Shown here in pieces: positions 46,517 to 59,550 of a DNA stretch of 64,000 nt. The DNA lies in the NCBI GenBank assembly GCA_016946835.1, contig JACVTC010000270.1, positions 1 to 64,000 of the forward strand, in the 5' to 3' direction. Under the pieces are notes generated by a model that ran no database searches, had not been told where the DNA came from, and saw only the letters and a program-made list of their open reading frames with translations. How positions within the stretch are numbered: position 1 is the first letter of the stretch; each line of letters starts with the position of its first letter. This DNA comes from Neocallimastix lanati (nom. inval.) (taxonomy: Eukaryota; Neocallimastigomycota; Neocallimastigomycetes; Neocallimastigales; Neocallimastigaceae). A program made the translations under genes and the position numbers.

Positions 46517-46803
46517 GTGTTTTTCACAATGTGGCTTAAATATTTTTAATTAATTGCCACAATATATATTTTTTTAACCAATAAATAACCCTAGTAAATA
46601 ATAAATAATAAATAATAAATAATAGCAAATAATAAATAATAGGAAATAATAAATATAAAAAATAATAATAAATAATAAACAACAGCAAATAATAAATATA
46701 AAATATAATAACAAATAATAAATATAATAAATAATTATAATAATATAATAAATAAATAATAAATAATAAAAATATTTTAAGCCACATTTTGTGAAAAGCA
46801 CAT
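46517..46803. mobile_element. MITE-like element with ~35-bp imperfect terminal inverted repeats
   Basis: The left end TTTTTCACAATGTGGCTTAA (46520-46539) pairs with the right end TTAAGCCACATTTTGTGAAA (about 46777-46796); the similarity extends for about 35 bp on each side. The ~287-bp interior is AATAAAT repeat with no coding capacity. It could be a non-autonomous DNA transposon or a subtelomeric hairpin repeat; no clear target-site duplication was identified. Hydrophobic minus-strand frames here come from the AT repeat. Confidence 0.5.
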
Positions 46804-47025
46804 CTCTCCGATTTAATTTATTTAAATTTAAAAAGCCACGTTATCCGAAATGCAACTCATAACCCTATTTTATTTATTTTATTAATAAATATTCATTAAT
46901 AACTATATTGAATTATTTATTTATATTATTAATACATGTTCATTAATAGATATGTCAAAATATTTATTTAATATATTAATATATTCATTAATATTTATAT
47001 TAAAATATTTATTTATATTATTAAT
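46804..47025. repeat. Short AT-rich direct repeats
   Basis: Begins with AAAGCCACGTTATCCGAAAT, a relative of the sequence near 46460, then ATAACCCTATT, then about three degenerate ~55-bp repeats built on ATTCATTAAT and AAATATTTATTTATATTATT. No gene. Confidence 0.6.
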
Positions 47026-50000
47026 TTACATTCATTAATGTTAATAAATAAATTTATTTATTTATATTTTTACATTCACTTATATAAAGTTTTTATTTTA
47101 AATAATAATTATATAAAAAAAATTAATCTGAAAATACTTTTGCTTATTAGGAATAAAATATTCAAATATTTTTGCATTTTAAAGAGAAAAGTTTTTTCGC
47201 TATTTTTTTTTTTGACATATACGGTTTGAGCAAATTTTTTTTTATTTACCAAAAATAAAAGAATTTGTTTATTAAATTATTTATTTATTTATTTTATAAT
47301 TATTTATTCATTAATATGTATAGTTGATTTATTTATAAACATAATATACATCCACTTATATAAACTTTTTATTTTAAATAATAATTATATAAAAAAAAAT
47401 TAATCTGAAAATACTTTTGCTTATTGTGAATAAAATATTCAAATATTTTTGCATTTTAAAGAGAAAAGTTTTTTCGCTATTTTTTTTTTTGACATATACG
47501 GTTTGAGCAAATTTTTTTTATTTACCAAAAATAAAAGAATTTGTTTATTAAATTATTTATTTATTTATTTTATAATTATTTATTCATTAATATGTATAGT
47601 TGATTTATTTATAAACATAATATACATCCACTTATATAAACTTTTTATTTTAAATAATAATTATATAAAAAAAATTAATCTGAAAATACTTTTGCTTATT
47701 ATGAATAAAATATTCAAATATTTTTGCATTTTAAAGAAAAAAGTTTTTTCGCTATTTTTTTTTTGACATATACGGTTTGAGCAAATTTTTTTTATTAACC
47801 AAAAATAAAAGAATTTGTTTATTAAATTATTTATTTATTTATTTTATAATTATTTATTCATTAATATGTATAGTTGATTTATTTATAAACATAATATACA
47901 TCCACTTATATAAACTTTTTATTTTAAATAATAATTATATAAAAAAAATTAATCTGAAAATACTTTTGCTTATTATGAATAAAATATTCAAATATTTTTG
48001 CATTTTAAAGAGAAAAGTTTTTTCGCTATTTTTTTTTTGACATATACGGTTTGAGCAAATTTTTTTTATTAACCAAAAATAAAAGAATTTGTTTATTAAA
48101 TTATTTATTTATTTATTTTATAATTATTTATTCATTAATATGTATAGTTGATTTATTTATAAACATAATATATATCCACTTATATAATCTTTTTATTTTA
48201 AATAATAATTATATAAAAAAAAATTAATCCAAAAATACTTTTGCTTATTAGGAATAAAATATTCAAATATTTTTGCATTTTAAAGAGAAAAGTTTTTTCG
48301 CTATTTTTTTTTTGACATATACGGTTTGAGCAATTTTTTTTTATTAACCAAAAATAAAAGAATTTGTTTATTAAATTATTTATTTATTTATTTTATAATT
48401 ATTTATTCATTAATATAAATAGTTGATTTATTTATAAACATAATATATATTCACTTATATAATCTTTTTATTTTAATTAATAATTTTTTAATAAAAATTA
48501 ATCCAAAAATACTTTTGCTTATTGGGAATAAAATATTCAAATATTTTTGCATTTTAAAGAGAAAAGTTTTTTCGCTATTTTTTTTTTTGACATATACGGT
48601 TTGAGCAAATTTTTTTTTATTTACCAAAAATAAAAGAATTTGTTTATGAAATTATTTATTTATTTATTTTATAATTATTTATTCATTAATATGTATAGTT
48701 GATTTATTTATAAACATAATATATATCCACTTATATAAACTTTTTATTTTAAATAATAATTATATAAAAAAAAATTAATCTGAAAATACTTTTGCTTATT
48801 GTGAATAAAATATTCAAATATTTTTGCATTTTAGAGAAAAAAGTTTTTTCGCTATTTTTTTTTTGACATATACGGTTTGAGCAAATTTTTTTTTATTTAC
48901 CAAAAATAAAAGAATTTGTTTATGAAATTATTTATTTATTTATTTTATAATTATTTATTCATTAATATGTATAGTTGATTTATTTATAAACATAATATAC
49001 ATCCACTTATATAAACTTTTTATTTTAAATAATAATTATATAAAAAAAATTAATCTGAAAATACTTTTGCTTATTATGAATAAAATATTCAAATATTTTT
49101 GCATTTTAAAGAGAAAAGTTTTTTCGCTATTTTTTTTTTGACATATACGGTTTGAGCAAATTTTTTTTATTAACCAAAAATAAAAGAATTTGTTTATTAA
49201 ATTATTTATTTATTTATTTTATAATTATTTATTCATTAATATAAATAGTTGATTTATTTATAAACATAATATATATTCACTTATATAATCTTTTTATTTT
49301 AATTAATAATTTTTTAATAAAAATTAATCCAAAAATACTTTTGCTTATTGGGAATAAAATATTCAAATATTTTTGCATTTTAAAGAGAAAAGTTTTTTCG
49401 CTATTTTTTTTTTGACATATACGGTTTGAGCAATTTTTTTTTATTAACCAAAAATAAAAGAATTTGTTTATTAAATTATTTATTTATTTATTTTATAATT
49501 ATTTATTCATTAATATAAATAGTTGATTTATTTATAAACATAATATATATCCACTTATATAATCTTTTTATTTTAATTAATAATTTTTTATTAATAATTA
49601 ATACAAAAATACTTTCGCTTATTATGAATAAAATATTCAAATATTTTTGCATTTTAAAGAGAAAAGTTTTTTCGCTATTTTTTTTTGACATATACGGTTT
49701 GAGCAAATTTTTTTTATTTACCAAAAATAAAAGAATTTGTTTATTAAATTATTTATTTATTTATTTTATAATTATTTATTCATTAATATGTATAGTTGAT
49801 TTATTTATAAACATAATATACATCCACTTATATAAACTTTTTATTTTAAATAATAATTATATAAAAAAAATTAATCTGAAAATACTTTCGCTTATTATGA
49901 ATAAAATATTCAAATATTTTTGCATTTTAAAGAGAAAAGTTTTTTCGCTATTTTTTTTTGACATATACGGTTTGAGCAATTTTTTTTTATTAACCAAAAA

Positions 50001-50340
50001 TAAAAGAATTTGTTTATTAAATTAATTAATTATTTATTTTATAATTATTTATTCATTAATATAAATAGTTGATTTATTTATAAACATAATATATATCCAC
50101 TTATATAATCTTTATGTTTTAATTAATAATTTTTTAATAAAAATTAATCCAAAAATACTTTTGCTTATTGGGAATAAAATATTCAAATATTTTTGCATTT
50201 TAAAGAGAAAAGTTTTTTCGCTATTTTTTTTTTGACATATACGGATTGAGCAATTTTTTTTTATTAACCAAAAATAAAAGAATATATTTGTTAAATTATT
50301 TATTTATTTATATAATTAATATTTATTCATTAATATTTTA
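47026..50340. repeat. 274-bp subtelomeric satellite, 12 copies
   Basis: The marker GACATATACGGTTTGAGCAA occurs 12 times from 47214 to 50234 (once as GGATTGAG) with spacing 273-277 bp. Each unit has GAATAAAATATTCAAATATT, TTTTGCATTTTAAAGAGAAA, TTTTTTCGCTATTTT, the marker, ACCAAAAATAAAAGAATTTG and a TTTATTTATTTATTTT tract. Two variants alternate: one with ATGTATAGTTG and TTAAATAATAATTATAT, one with ATAAATAGTTG and TTAATTAATAATTTTTTA. Open frames up to 133 codons recur because the unit is nearly free of stops in one frame; I do not call them genes. Confidence 0.93.
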
Positions 50341-50470
50341 AATTAAATTTATTTAATATTTAAATTTATATTTTCTCAAACATTTAAATATAAATGATTA
50401 TTTGGTATTATAATAAATATGTATTTTAAAAGAAATTATTAGCTTTAAATAACAATGCTTACGAATTTAA
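50341..50470. other. Junction between two satellites
   Basis: A/T-rich sequence belonging clearly to neither array. Nothing recognised. Confidence 0.5.
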
Positions 50471-53400
50471 AAGCTAATGTATTAAATATTTTTATATTAT
50501 ATATTTAATGATATAATTTATTTTATTCTAAGTTTATTATTTCATGAATTATTTAAACCCATATATCATACTGATTCATGTTGACTTTCAAAATTTATTA
50601 CAAAAATTTTACAGAGATAAAAAAAATATTTTTGAAAATCTTTAAAAATAAAATTACAAGTAATTCAATTTTATATTTATTTAACGAAAACAAATATCTT
50701 TCTAATGATATAAAATTATTTATAAAAAAATTATTATTTCATGAATTATTTAAACCCATATATCATACTGATTCATAATAACTTTCAAAAATTTATTATA
50801 AAGATTTTAAAGGGATAAAAAAAAAATTTTTGAAAATCTTTAAATATAAAGTTACAAGTAATTCAATTTCATATTAAGTTAGCGCAAACAAATATCTTTC
50901 TAATGATATAAAATTATTTATATTAAAATTATTATTTCATGAATTATTTAAACCCATACATCATACTGATTCATGATGACTTTCCAAAATTTATTACAAA
51001 AATTTTACAGAGATAAAAAAAAGTTTTTTGAAAATCTTTAAAAATAAAGTTACAAGTAATTCAATTTTATATTTATTTAACGAAAACAAATATCTTTCTA
51101 ATGATATAAAATTATTTATAAAAAAATTATTATTTCATGAATTATTTAAACCCATATATCATACTGATTCATAATAACTTTCAAAAATTTATTATAAAGA
51201 TTTTAAAGGGATAAAAAAAAAATTTTTGAAAATCTTTAAATATAAAGTTACAAGTAATTCAATTTCATATTAAGTTAGCGCAAACAAATATCTTTCTAAT
51301 GATATAAAATTATTTATATTAAAATTATTATTTCATGAATTATTTAAACCCATACATCATACTGATTCATGTTGACTTTCAAAAATTTATTACAAAAATT
51401 TTACAGAGATAAAAAAAAGTTTTTTAAAAATCTTTAAAAATAAGTTACAAGTAATTCAATTCGATATTATTTTAATGAAAACAAATGCCTTTCAAATAAT
51501 ATAATTCATTTTATTCTATGTTTATTATTTAATGAATTATTTAAATCGATACATCATACTGATTCATGATAATTTTCAAAAATTTATTAAAAGGATTTTA
51601 CAGAGAGAAAAAAAAGTTTTTTGAAAATCTTTAAAAATAAAGTTTAAGGTTATTTAATTTCATATTAAGTTAGCGCAAACAAACAAATATCTTTCTAATG
51701 ATATAAAATTATTTATATTAAAATTATTATTTAATGAATTATTTAAATCCATACATCATACTGATTCATGATGACTTTCAAAAATTTATTACAAAAATTT
51801 TACAGAGATAAAAAAAAATTTTTTGAAAATCTTTAAAAATAAAGTTACAAGTAATTCAATTTTATATTTATTTAACGAAAACAAATATCTTTCTAATGAT
51901 ATAAAATTATTTATATTAAATTTATTATTTCATGAATTATTTAAACCCATATATCATACTGATTCATAATAACTTTCAAAAATTTATTACAAAGATTTTA
52001 AAGGGATAAAAAAAAAATTTTTGAAAATCTTTAAATATAAAGTTACAAGTAATTCAATTCTATATTTATTTAATGAAATCAAATGCCTTTCTAATGGTAT
52101 AATTCATTTTATTCTAGGTTTATTATTTAATGAATAATTTAAACCAGTATATCATACTGATTCAAGATGACTTTCAAAAATTTATTACAAAAATTTTACA
52201 GAGATAAAAAAATGTTTTTTGAAAATCTTTAAAAATAAAGTTAAAAGTAATTCAATTTCATATTATGTTAGCACAAACAAATGCCTTTCTAATGATATAA
52301 TTTATTTTATTCTAGGTTTATTATTTAATGAAATATTTAAACCCATACATCATACTGATTCATGTTGGCTTTCAAAAATTTATTACAAAGATTTTAAAGG
52401 GATAAAAAAAAAATTTTGAAAATCTTTAAATATAAAGTTACAAGTAATTCAATTCTATATTTATTTAATGAAATCAAATGCCTTTCTAATGGTATAATTC
52501 ATTTTATTCTAGGTTTATTATTTAATGAATAATTTAAACCAATATATCATACTGATTCAAGATGACTTTCAAAAATTTATTACAAAAATTTTACAGAGAG
52601 AAAAAAATGTTTTTTGAAAATCTTTAAAAATAAAGTTACAAGTAATTCAATTTCATATTAAATTAATAAATACAAATGTCTTTCCAATGATATAATTTAT
52701 TTTATTCTAGGTTTATTATTTCATGAATTATTTAAACCAGTGTATCATACTGATTCATGATAACTTTCAAAAATTTATTACAAAAATTTTACAGAGATAA
52801 AAAAAATTTTTTTGAAAATCTTTAAAAATAAAGTTACAAGTAATTCAATTTCAGATTAAGTTAGCGCAAACAAATGTCTTTCTAATGATATAATTTATTT
52901 TATTCTAGGTTTATTATTTCACGAATTATTTAAACCTATACATCATACTGATTCATGTTGACTTTCAAAAATTTATTACAAAGATTTTAAAGGGATAAAG
53001 AAAAAAATTTTGAAAATCTTTAAAAATAAAGTTACAAGTAATTCAATTTCATATTAATTTAATGAAAATAAATGCCTTTCTAATGGTATAATTCATTTTA
53101 TTCTAGGTTTATTATTTAATGAATAATTTAAACCAGTATATCATACTGATTCATGATAACTTTCAAAAATTTATTACAAAAATTTTACAGAGATAAAAAA
53201 AATTTTTTTGAAAATCTTTAAAAATAAAGTTACAAGTAAATCAATTTCATATTAAGTTAGCGCAAACAAATGTCTTTCTAATGATATAATTTATTTTATT
53301 CTAGGTTTATTATTTCACGAATTATTTAAACCTATACATCATACTGATTCATGTTGACTTTCAAAAATTTATTACAAAGATTTTAAAGGGATAAAGAAAA

Positions 53401-54150
53401 AAATTTTGAAAATCTTTAAAAATAAAGTTACAAGTAATTCAATTTCATATTAATTTAATGAAAATAAATACCTTTCCAATGATATAATTTATTTTATTCT
53501 AGGTTTATTATTTCATGAATTATTTAAACCTATACATCATACTGATTCATGTTGACTTTCAAAAATTTATTACAAAGATTTTAAAGGGATAAAGAAAAAA
53601 ATTTTGAAAATCTTTAAAAATAAATTTACAAATAATTCAATTTCATATTAAATTAATAAAAACAAATGTCTTTCCAATGATATAATTTATTTTATTCTAG
53701 GTTTATTATTTCATGAATTATTTAAACCCGTATATCATACTGATTCATGATAACTTTCAAAAATTTATTACAAAAATTTTACAGAGATAAAAAAAATTTT
53801 TTTGAAAATCTTTAAAAATAAAGTTACAAGTAATTCAATTTCATATTAAGTTAGCGCAAACAAATGTCTTTCTAATGATATAATTTATTTTATTCTAGGT
53901 TTATTATTTCACGAATTATTTAAACCCGTATATCATACTGATTCATGTTGACTTTCAAAAATTTATTACAAAAATTTTACAGAGATAAAAAAAAGTTTTT
54001 TGAAAATCTTTAAAAATAAAGTTACAAGTAATTCAATTTCATATAAAATTAATAAAAACAAATGCCTTTCTAATAATATATTTTATTTTATTATAAGTTT
54101 ATTATTTCATGAATTATTTCAACCGATTTATCATACTGATTCATAGTTAC
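50471..54150. repeat. 198-bp subtelomeric satellite, about 19 copies
   Basis: CATACTGATTCA recurs 19 times from 50567 to 54132, mostly at 197-199 bp. Units share TTTCAAAAATTTATTACAAA, GAAAATCTTTAAAAATAAAG, TTACAAGTAATTCAATTTC, AGTTAGCGCAAACAAA, CTAATGATATAA and TTTCATGAATTATTTAAACC. The layout matches satellite C, so both descend from one family. Adjacent-unit variants (AGCGCAAACAAA versus ATGAAATCAAA types) recur as blocks, suggesting two-unit duplications. Short ORFs here are repeat by-products. Confidence 0.93.
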
Positions 54151-54525
54151 TGTTAAAGATTATAAATATTTTTGAAATTTTAAAATAATGTTTAATTATT
54201 TATAAAATTTGGTACCGAAGAATTCAACATTTAATATAATAAACATTTAATTATTGCGCATCTAGTAATATACTATTTTCATTTATTCGTTAAAAATTTC
54301 AAAAGTTATTAAACTTCAAATCTCAGAACTATCTATATTTATTAATAATAAAATAATAATCTGACTCTCACTTTTAAAAAATATTTGAATATTTTTAATA
54401 TTTAGTTATGAAAGATTAAACATATGATAAAATGTAAATTCAATTGTTAAGCATATCATAATATAATTTTAATTTATTCGTTAGTTATTTCAAGAATTGT
54501 AAACTTTTGAAACACTTTTTTTTTT
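54151..54525. other. Diverged segment D after the 198-bp satellite
   Basis: Aligns with 9697-10090 through TATTTTCATTTATTCGTTAA, GCATCTAGTAATATA, AACTTCAAATCTCA and CATAATATAATTTTAATTTA, but with many substitutions. The satellite-plus-D unit is therefore older than the 24-kb duplication and independent of leader B. Confidence 0.7.
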
Positions 54526-54626
54526 TTTTTAGACAGGTAAGAAAATACACTTCCAAAACTTTATTAAATTTTATTTTAAAAAATACATGTAGGTGAAAAT
54601 TAACTTTTAAAACTCAACACTATAAC

Positions 54627-54670
<44 letters not shown>

Positions 54671-54790
54671 AGGGAAGAAAATACACTTCCAAAACTTTAT
54701 TAATTTTATTTTAAAAAATACATGTAGGTGAAAAGTACATTTAAAATTAAAAATAAAAAATTTAAAAAATAAAAAAAAAATAAAAAAGCT
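54526..54790. repeat. Duplicated ~65-bp motif with poly-T
   Basis: GAAAATACACTTCCAAAACT followed by TTATTAA(A)TTTTATTTTAAAA and ACATGTAGGTGAAAA occurs at about 54540 and 54676, each after a poly-T. A third relative lies at about 55523-55590. On the minus strand these resemble A/T-rich 3' UTRs with AATAAAGTTTTGG and may be 3' ends of duplicated gene copies. Confidence 0.55.
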
Positions 54791-54817
54791 CGAAAATACT
54801 ATGTATTTCGGCAAGTT

Positions 54818-55185
54818 GTACTATGCGAGAATTTTTCCCTTTCTAATAAATAAAAAAGAAATAAAACTTAGAAGTAACATCTTTAAAATAGATAGTATGG
54901 TGTCCATTAAACTCTTCCCAGATTCATCATTTATTGAACTACCATGGCGAGATTCATCCTTCGTAGAAATAGATGCTGATCCTGTATTATCATTATGCCT
55001 TATAAGTACGACGTCGACGCTCTTGGATAAGTTTGATATTTTGCAATACCTATCAAATAATATCTCAAACGAACTACTAATGATAGGTATTGCACTTGTT
55101 AAGAATTCCGCCAAGCCCACAATTTTTGGAACAGGTGACTCAGATGAACCTTTAAAAAGTAGTTCATTTAATTGTCTCTGTTCCC
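54818..55185 (-). pseudogene. Minus-strand gene remnant, unknown family
   Basis: An open minus-strand frame of ordinary, non-repetitive composition. It runs from just after a stop (near 55185) to a stop near 54820, reading GEQRQLNELLFKG, then PKIVGLAEFLTSAIPIISSS and a Lys/Asp/Ser-rich middle, ending in a hydrophobic helix (ILKMLLLSFISFLF). There is no clear ATG start, so it may be an exon or a broken gene. I do not recognise the family. A C-terminal membrane anchor is possible. Confidence 0.4.
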
Positions 55186-55214
55186 CACTTTCGCGAAATG
55201 TAGCTCATTTAAAA

Positions 55215-55475
55215 CTAAAGACCCACCAAGAAGGAACAAGTATATATAATGATTAATATAATCTTCAAAATTAGAAATAGAGTCATAGGAGGATTAAACA
55301 CTCTAATCTTCCTAAGGAATAAAACATAGATATCATCGATGAAATTTAAAGAATTCCATCTAAAAGATGCAAGAGCATCGCATTTAATCCATTCCCTTGT
55401 ACTGTTATTAATACTTCGACCTACAAAAAGGAAATTAAACACTATTTCACACACACTGGAATCAATTATACACAT
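55215..55475 (-). pseudogene. Minus-strand gene fragment, possible exon, unknown family
   Basis: A minus-strand frame with normal amino-acid composition around STREWIKCDALASFRWNSL and NFIDDIYVLFLRK. A pyrimidine-rich TTTCCTTTTTGTAG just upstream (about 55420-55435 on the minus strand) could be a 3' splice site. It ends in a hydrophobic stretch. Not recognised; it may belong to the same broken gene as the neighbouring fragments. Confidence 0.35.
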
Positions 55476-55679
55476 TACACATTACCGTTTTTCATATTTT
55501 TAACACTAAAAATATTTTTTCTTTCCAAATTTTATTAATTTATTTTTAAAAAAAAAAATACATGCACAAAAGTAACATTTTAAATTTAAAAATAAAAAAT
55601 ATTATCTTAAAATAAATAACCCCTAATTAGCAATCTTCAAAATATTTTTAAAAAAATTATATAATTTAAAATATAAAAA

Positions 55680-56105
55680 ACCCTACCTCATTCGAGGAAA
55701 AATAGTAGAAAAAGGTAAATTTGTTTTTATCCTTCAAGGATTCAAATTGGACCATTATATAAATCGAAATTAGTTTCAAATATCCAGTAGGAATCCCAGT
55801 GAGCAGTTAAATATTCCATAGTCTTGAATTTTAAAAAGAGATCAAGATCAAACCATTCCCTTAACAGCATCAGCATCAGTAACATGAAGAGCTTCCATAG
55901 CACGAGATAATGATTTAATTTTTTCATGAAATTTACCATCGTCAAAAGTAGTTAATATTCTGTATGCAACGAAATCAGATCCCATATCAGCATCGGCAGA
56001 AACACCAATTTCTTCAGTAGCATTAACCTTTCCAGTTTTTTCATCACAATAGAATTTAGTTTTAATGAATTAATTGTATGCAATGACTTCTATCATGATA
56101 TAAAT
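55680..56105 (-). pseudogene. CotH-like protein pseudogene fragment
   Basis: Read on the minus strand, an upstream piece (about 56105 to 55862) contains KFYCDEKTGKVNATEEIG, GSDFVAYRILTTFDDGKFH and SRAMEALHVTDADAVKG, with an in-frame stop near 56066. The frame then shifts near 55855-55865 and continues as EWFDLDLFLKFKTMEYLTAH followed by WDSYWIFETNFDLYNGP to a stop at 55742. The second part resembles CotH kinase-like domains, where an EYLT.HWD.YW block is followed by N(F/Y).LYN; CotH-family proteins are numerous in anaerobic fungi. The first part I do not recognise on its own. At least one stop and one frameshift make it a pseudogene, though an intron at the shift cannot be excluded. Confidence 0.5.
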
Positions 56106-56612
56106 GAGGTTTAAAAAAAAAGAAAATCAAAAGAAAAAGATTAATTAAATTTATTTAACTTTTATTTTATTTTATTTTTTTATTTATTCTTTATTATTTT
56201 ATTTTTTATTATATTTTTATTCTAAATTTTATTTTATTTTTTATTATATTTTTTATTCTAAAATTTAATTTAATTTATTTTTTATTTCATTTTTTATTTT
56301 ATTTTTTATTATATTTTTTGTTCTATTTTTTATTTTATTTTCTTTACTTTTTATTTTTTGATTCAAAAATTCATAACTATAAATGAAAAATACCTACCTT
56401 ACATTCCAGATAATAAACTAAAGATAAAAAGAAAAAAAAAAGAGAAAAGTTCTACTTCAAAAAAAAAAAAAACGAATTTAAATAGTTTGAAAAAAATTTA
56501 AAAAATTAAAATAAAAATAATTGGTGCTAAAAAAAAAAATTTAATTGGTAAAAAAAAAAAATTAAATAAAAATTAATTGGTAAAAAAAAAAAAAAAAAGT
56601 ATTTAAATATTT

Positions 56613-56696
<84 letters not shown>

Positions 56697-57440
56697 TTAA
56701 TTTATTTATAATAATTTTTTTAGTTATTATTATTAATTTAAAAAATTATAATAAAAAATAAATAATTTAAAAATTATTAAATATGTAAATAAATATTTTA
56801 ATAAGTATATTATTTATAAATACTTATTCTTTAATAAATAAAAAAAATAAAATAAAATAAAAACTACTCTTAATATGATTATTAAATATATAACAATATA
56901 CTAATTTATTTATTAAATATATTTTAAATATCTATATTATCTATAATTAATTTTTTATACTTTAAATAACTATATATTATTTATATATAATTTTTTTAAA
57001 ATAATATATTTAACTCTATATTATATTAGATATATTTTTTTAAATTAATCTAAATAACTATATATTATTTATATATAATTTTTTATACTTTAATTAAAAT
57101 ATCTATATTGTATAAATATATTTTTTATACTTTAATTTAAAAATCTATATATTATTTATATGAAATTTTTTATACTTTAGTTTTAATAGCCATAAATTAT
57201 TTATATATAATTTTTTTAAATTAATTTAATATGTAAATAATATTACATTTATTAATATTTTTATTATATTAATACTATATATATTTATATGACATAAAAT
57301 GTATGTAACTATATATATTATTTCTATATAATTAAATATAATTTTATATTTTAAATTTAATTATCATTTATTATTTTTACTTAATATTAGAAATATATTT
57401 ATACATTAAAAATATATTATTATTTATAATTTATTATTTA
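56106..57440. repeat. AT-rich low-complexity region with (TTTA)n
   Basis: TTTTATTTTATTTTTTATTA-type repeats (56150-56350), a perfect (TTTA)n run (about 56615-56700) and several TATATTATTTATATATAATT repeats (56930-57240). No gene is visible. Confidence 0.75.
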
Positions 57441-59550
57441 TTTAATAGTTTGGTTATTCAAATTTTATTATTTATTATTTATTTTTTATTTTTTATTGTT
57501 TATTATTTATTATTTATTATTTATTATTTATTATATATTATTTTATTATTTATTATTTCAATTATTTATTATTTATTATCTATTATCTATTATTTATTAT
57601 TTATTATTTATTATTTATTATTTATTATTTATTATTTATTATTTATTATTTATTATTTATTATTTATTATTTATTATTTATTATATATTATATATTATTT
57701 ATTATTTATTATATATTATATATTATTTATTATTTATTATTTATTATTTATTATTTATTATTTATTATTTATTATTTATTATTTATTATTTATTATTTAT
57801 TATTTATTATTTATTATTTATTATTTATTTAAAGTTTGTTTTTCAATTTTATTATAAATTGTTAAGTTTTAGAATTAGTTAGATGTATTTCAATTTTATT
57901 ATAAATTGTTAAGTTTGAAAATTAGTTAGGTGTAAAATAATTTTATCAATAATTAATAAATTATCAGTCAATTAATAATATAAAAATCAATATATCATAA
58001 GTTTATTATTAATATAAAAGTATAAATAAAAATATATTAGTTTGATTATTCAAATTTTATTATTTATTATTTATTATTTATTATATATTATATATTATTT
58101 ATTATTTATTATTTATTATATATTATATATTATTATTATTATTTATTATTTATTATTTATTATTTATTATTTATTATTTATTATTTATTATATATTATTT
58201 ATTATTTATTATTTATTATTTATTATTTATTATTTATTATTTATTATTTATTATTTATTATTTATTATTTATTATTTATTATTTATTATTTATTATTTAT
58301 TATTTATTATTTATTATTTATTATTTATTATTTATTATTTATTATTTATTTAATAGTTTGTTTTTCAATTTTATTATAAATTGTTAAGTTTTAGAATTAG
58401 TTAGGTGTATTTCAATTTTATTATAAATTGTTAAGTTTGAAAATTAGTTAGGTGTAAAATAATTTTATCAATAATTAATAAATTATCAGTCAATTAATAA
58501 TATAAAAATCAATATATCATAAGTTTATTATTAATATAAAAGTATAAATAAAAATATATTAGTTTGATTATTCAAATTTTATTATTTATTATTTATTATT
58601 TATTATATATTATATATTATTTATTATTTATTATTTATTATATATTATATATTATTTATTATTTATTATTTATTATTTATTATTTATTATTTATTATTTA
58701 TTATTTATTATTTATTATTTATTATATATTATTTATTATTTATTATTTATTATTTATTATTTATTATTTATTATTTATTATTTATTATTTATTATTTATT
58801 ATTTATTATTTATTATTTAATTATTTATTATTTATTATTTATTATTTATTATTTATTATTTATTATTTATTATTTATTATTTATTATTTATTATTTATTA
58901 TTTATTATTTATTATTTATTATTTATTTAATAGTTTGTTTTTCAATTTTATTATAAATTGTTAAGTTTTAGAATTAGTTAGGTGTATTTCAATTTTATTA
59001 TAAATTGTTAAGTTTGAAAATTAGTTAGGTGTAAAATAATTTTATCAATAATTAATAAATTATCAGTCAATTAATAATATAAAAATCAATATATCATAAG
59101 TTTATTATTAATATAAAAGTATAAATAAAAATATATTAGTTTGATTATTCAAATTTTATTATTTATTATTTATTATATATTATATATTATTTATTATTAA
59201 TTATTTATTATTTATTATTTATTATTTATTATTTATTATTTATTATTTAATTATTTATTATTTATTATTTATTATTTATTATTTATTATTTATTATTTAT
59301 TATTTATTATTTATTTAATAGTTTGTTTTTCAATTTTATTATAAATTGTTAAGTTTTAGAATTAGTTAGGTGTATTTCAATTTTATTATAAATTGTTAAG
59401 TTTGAAAATTAGTTAGGTGTAAAATAATTCTATCAATAATTAATAAATTATCAGTTAATTAATAATATAAAAATCAATATATTATAAGTATATTATTAAT
59501 ATGTAAGTATAAATTATTATTTATTAGTTTGATTATTCAAATTTCATTGT
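57441..59550. repeat. Higher-order array: TTTATTA heptamers plus ~225-bp spacers
   Basis: Long runs of the 7-mer TTTATTA, with some TATATTA variants, alternate with a conserved spacer at about 57831-58052, 58352-58574, 58929-59154 and 59314-59545. The spacer carries ATTATAAATTGTTAAGTTT twice, each followed by an AATTAGTTAGGTGTA-type sequence, then ATTATCAGTCAATTAATAAT. Units are ~520, ~577 and ~385 bp, differing in heptamer number. Frames of 100-135 codons (LLFIIYY repeats) are artefacts of the 7-mer. Confidence 0.9.

Noticed and set aside
47038-50025. ORFs of 63-133 codons in the 274-bp satellite
   Set aside because: They are translations of repeat units; the period is not consistently a multiple of three, so frames do not persist.
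47026-54150. CRISPR array
   Set aside because: Units of 198 and 274 bp are whole-unit tandem satellites in eukaryotic DNA, without short repeats and unique spacers.
57450-58956. LLFIIYY-repeat ORFs of 100-135 codons
   Set aside because: A stop-free 7-mer gives open frames on one strand; no gene.
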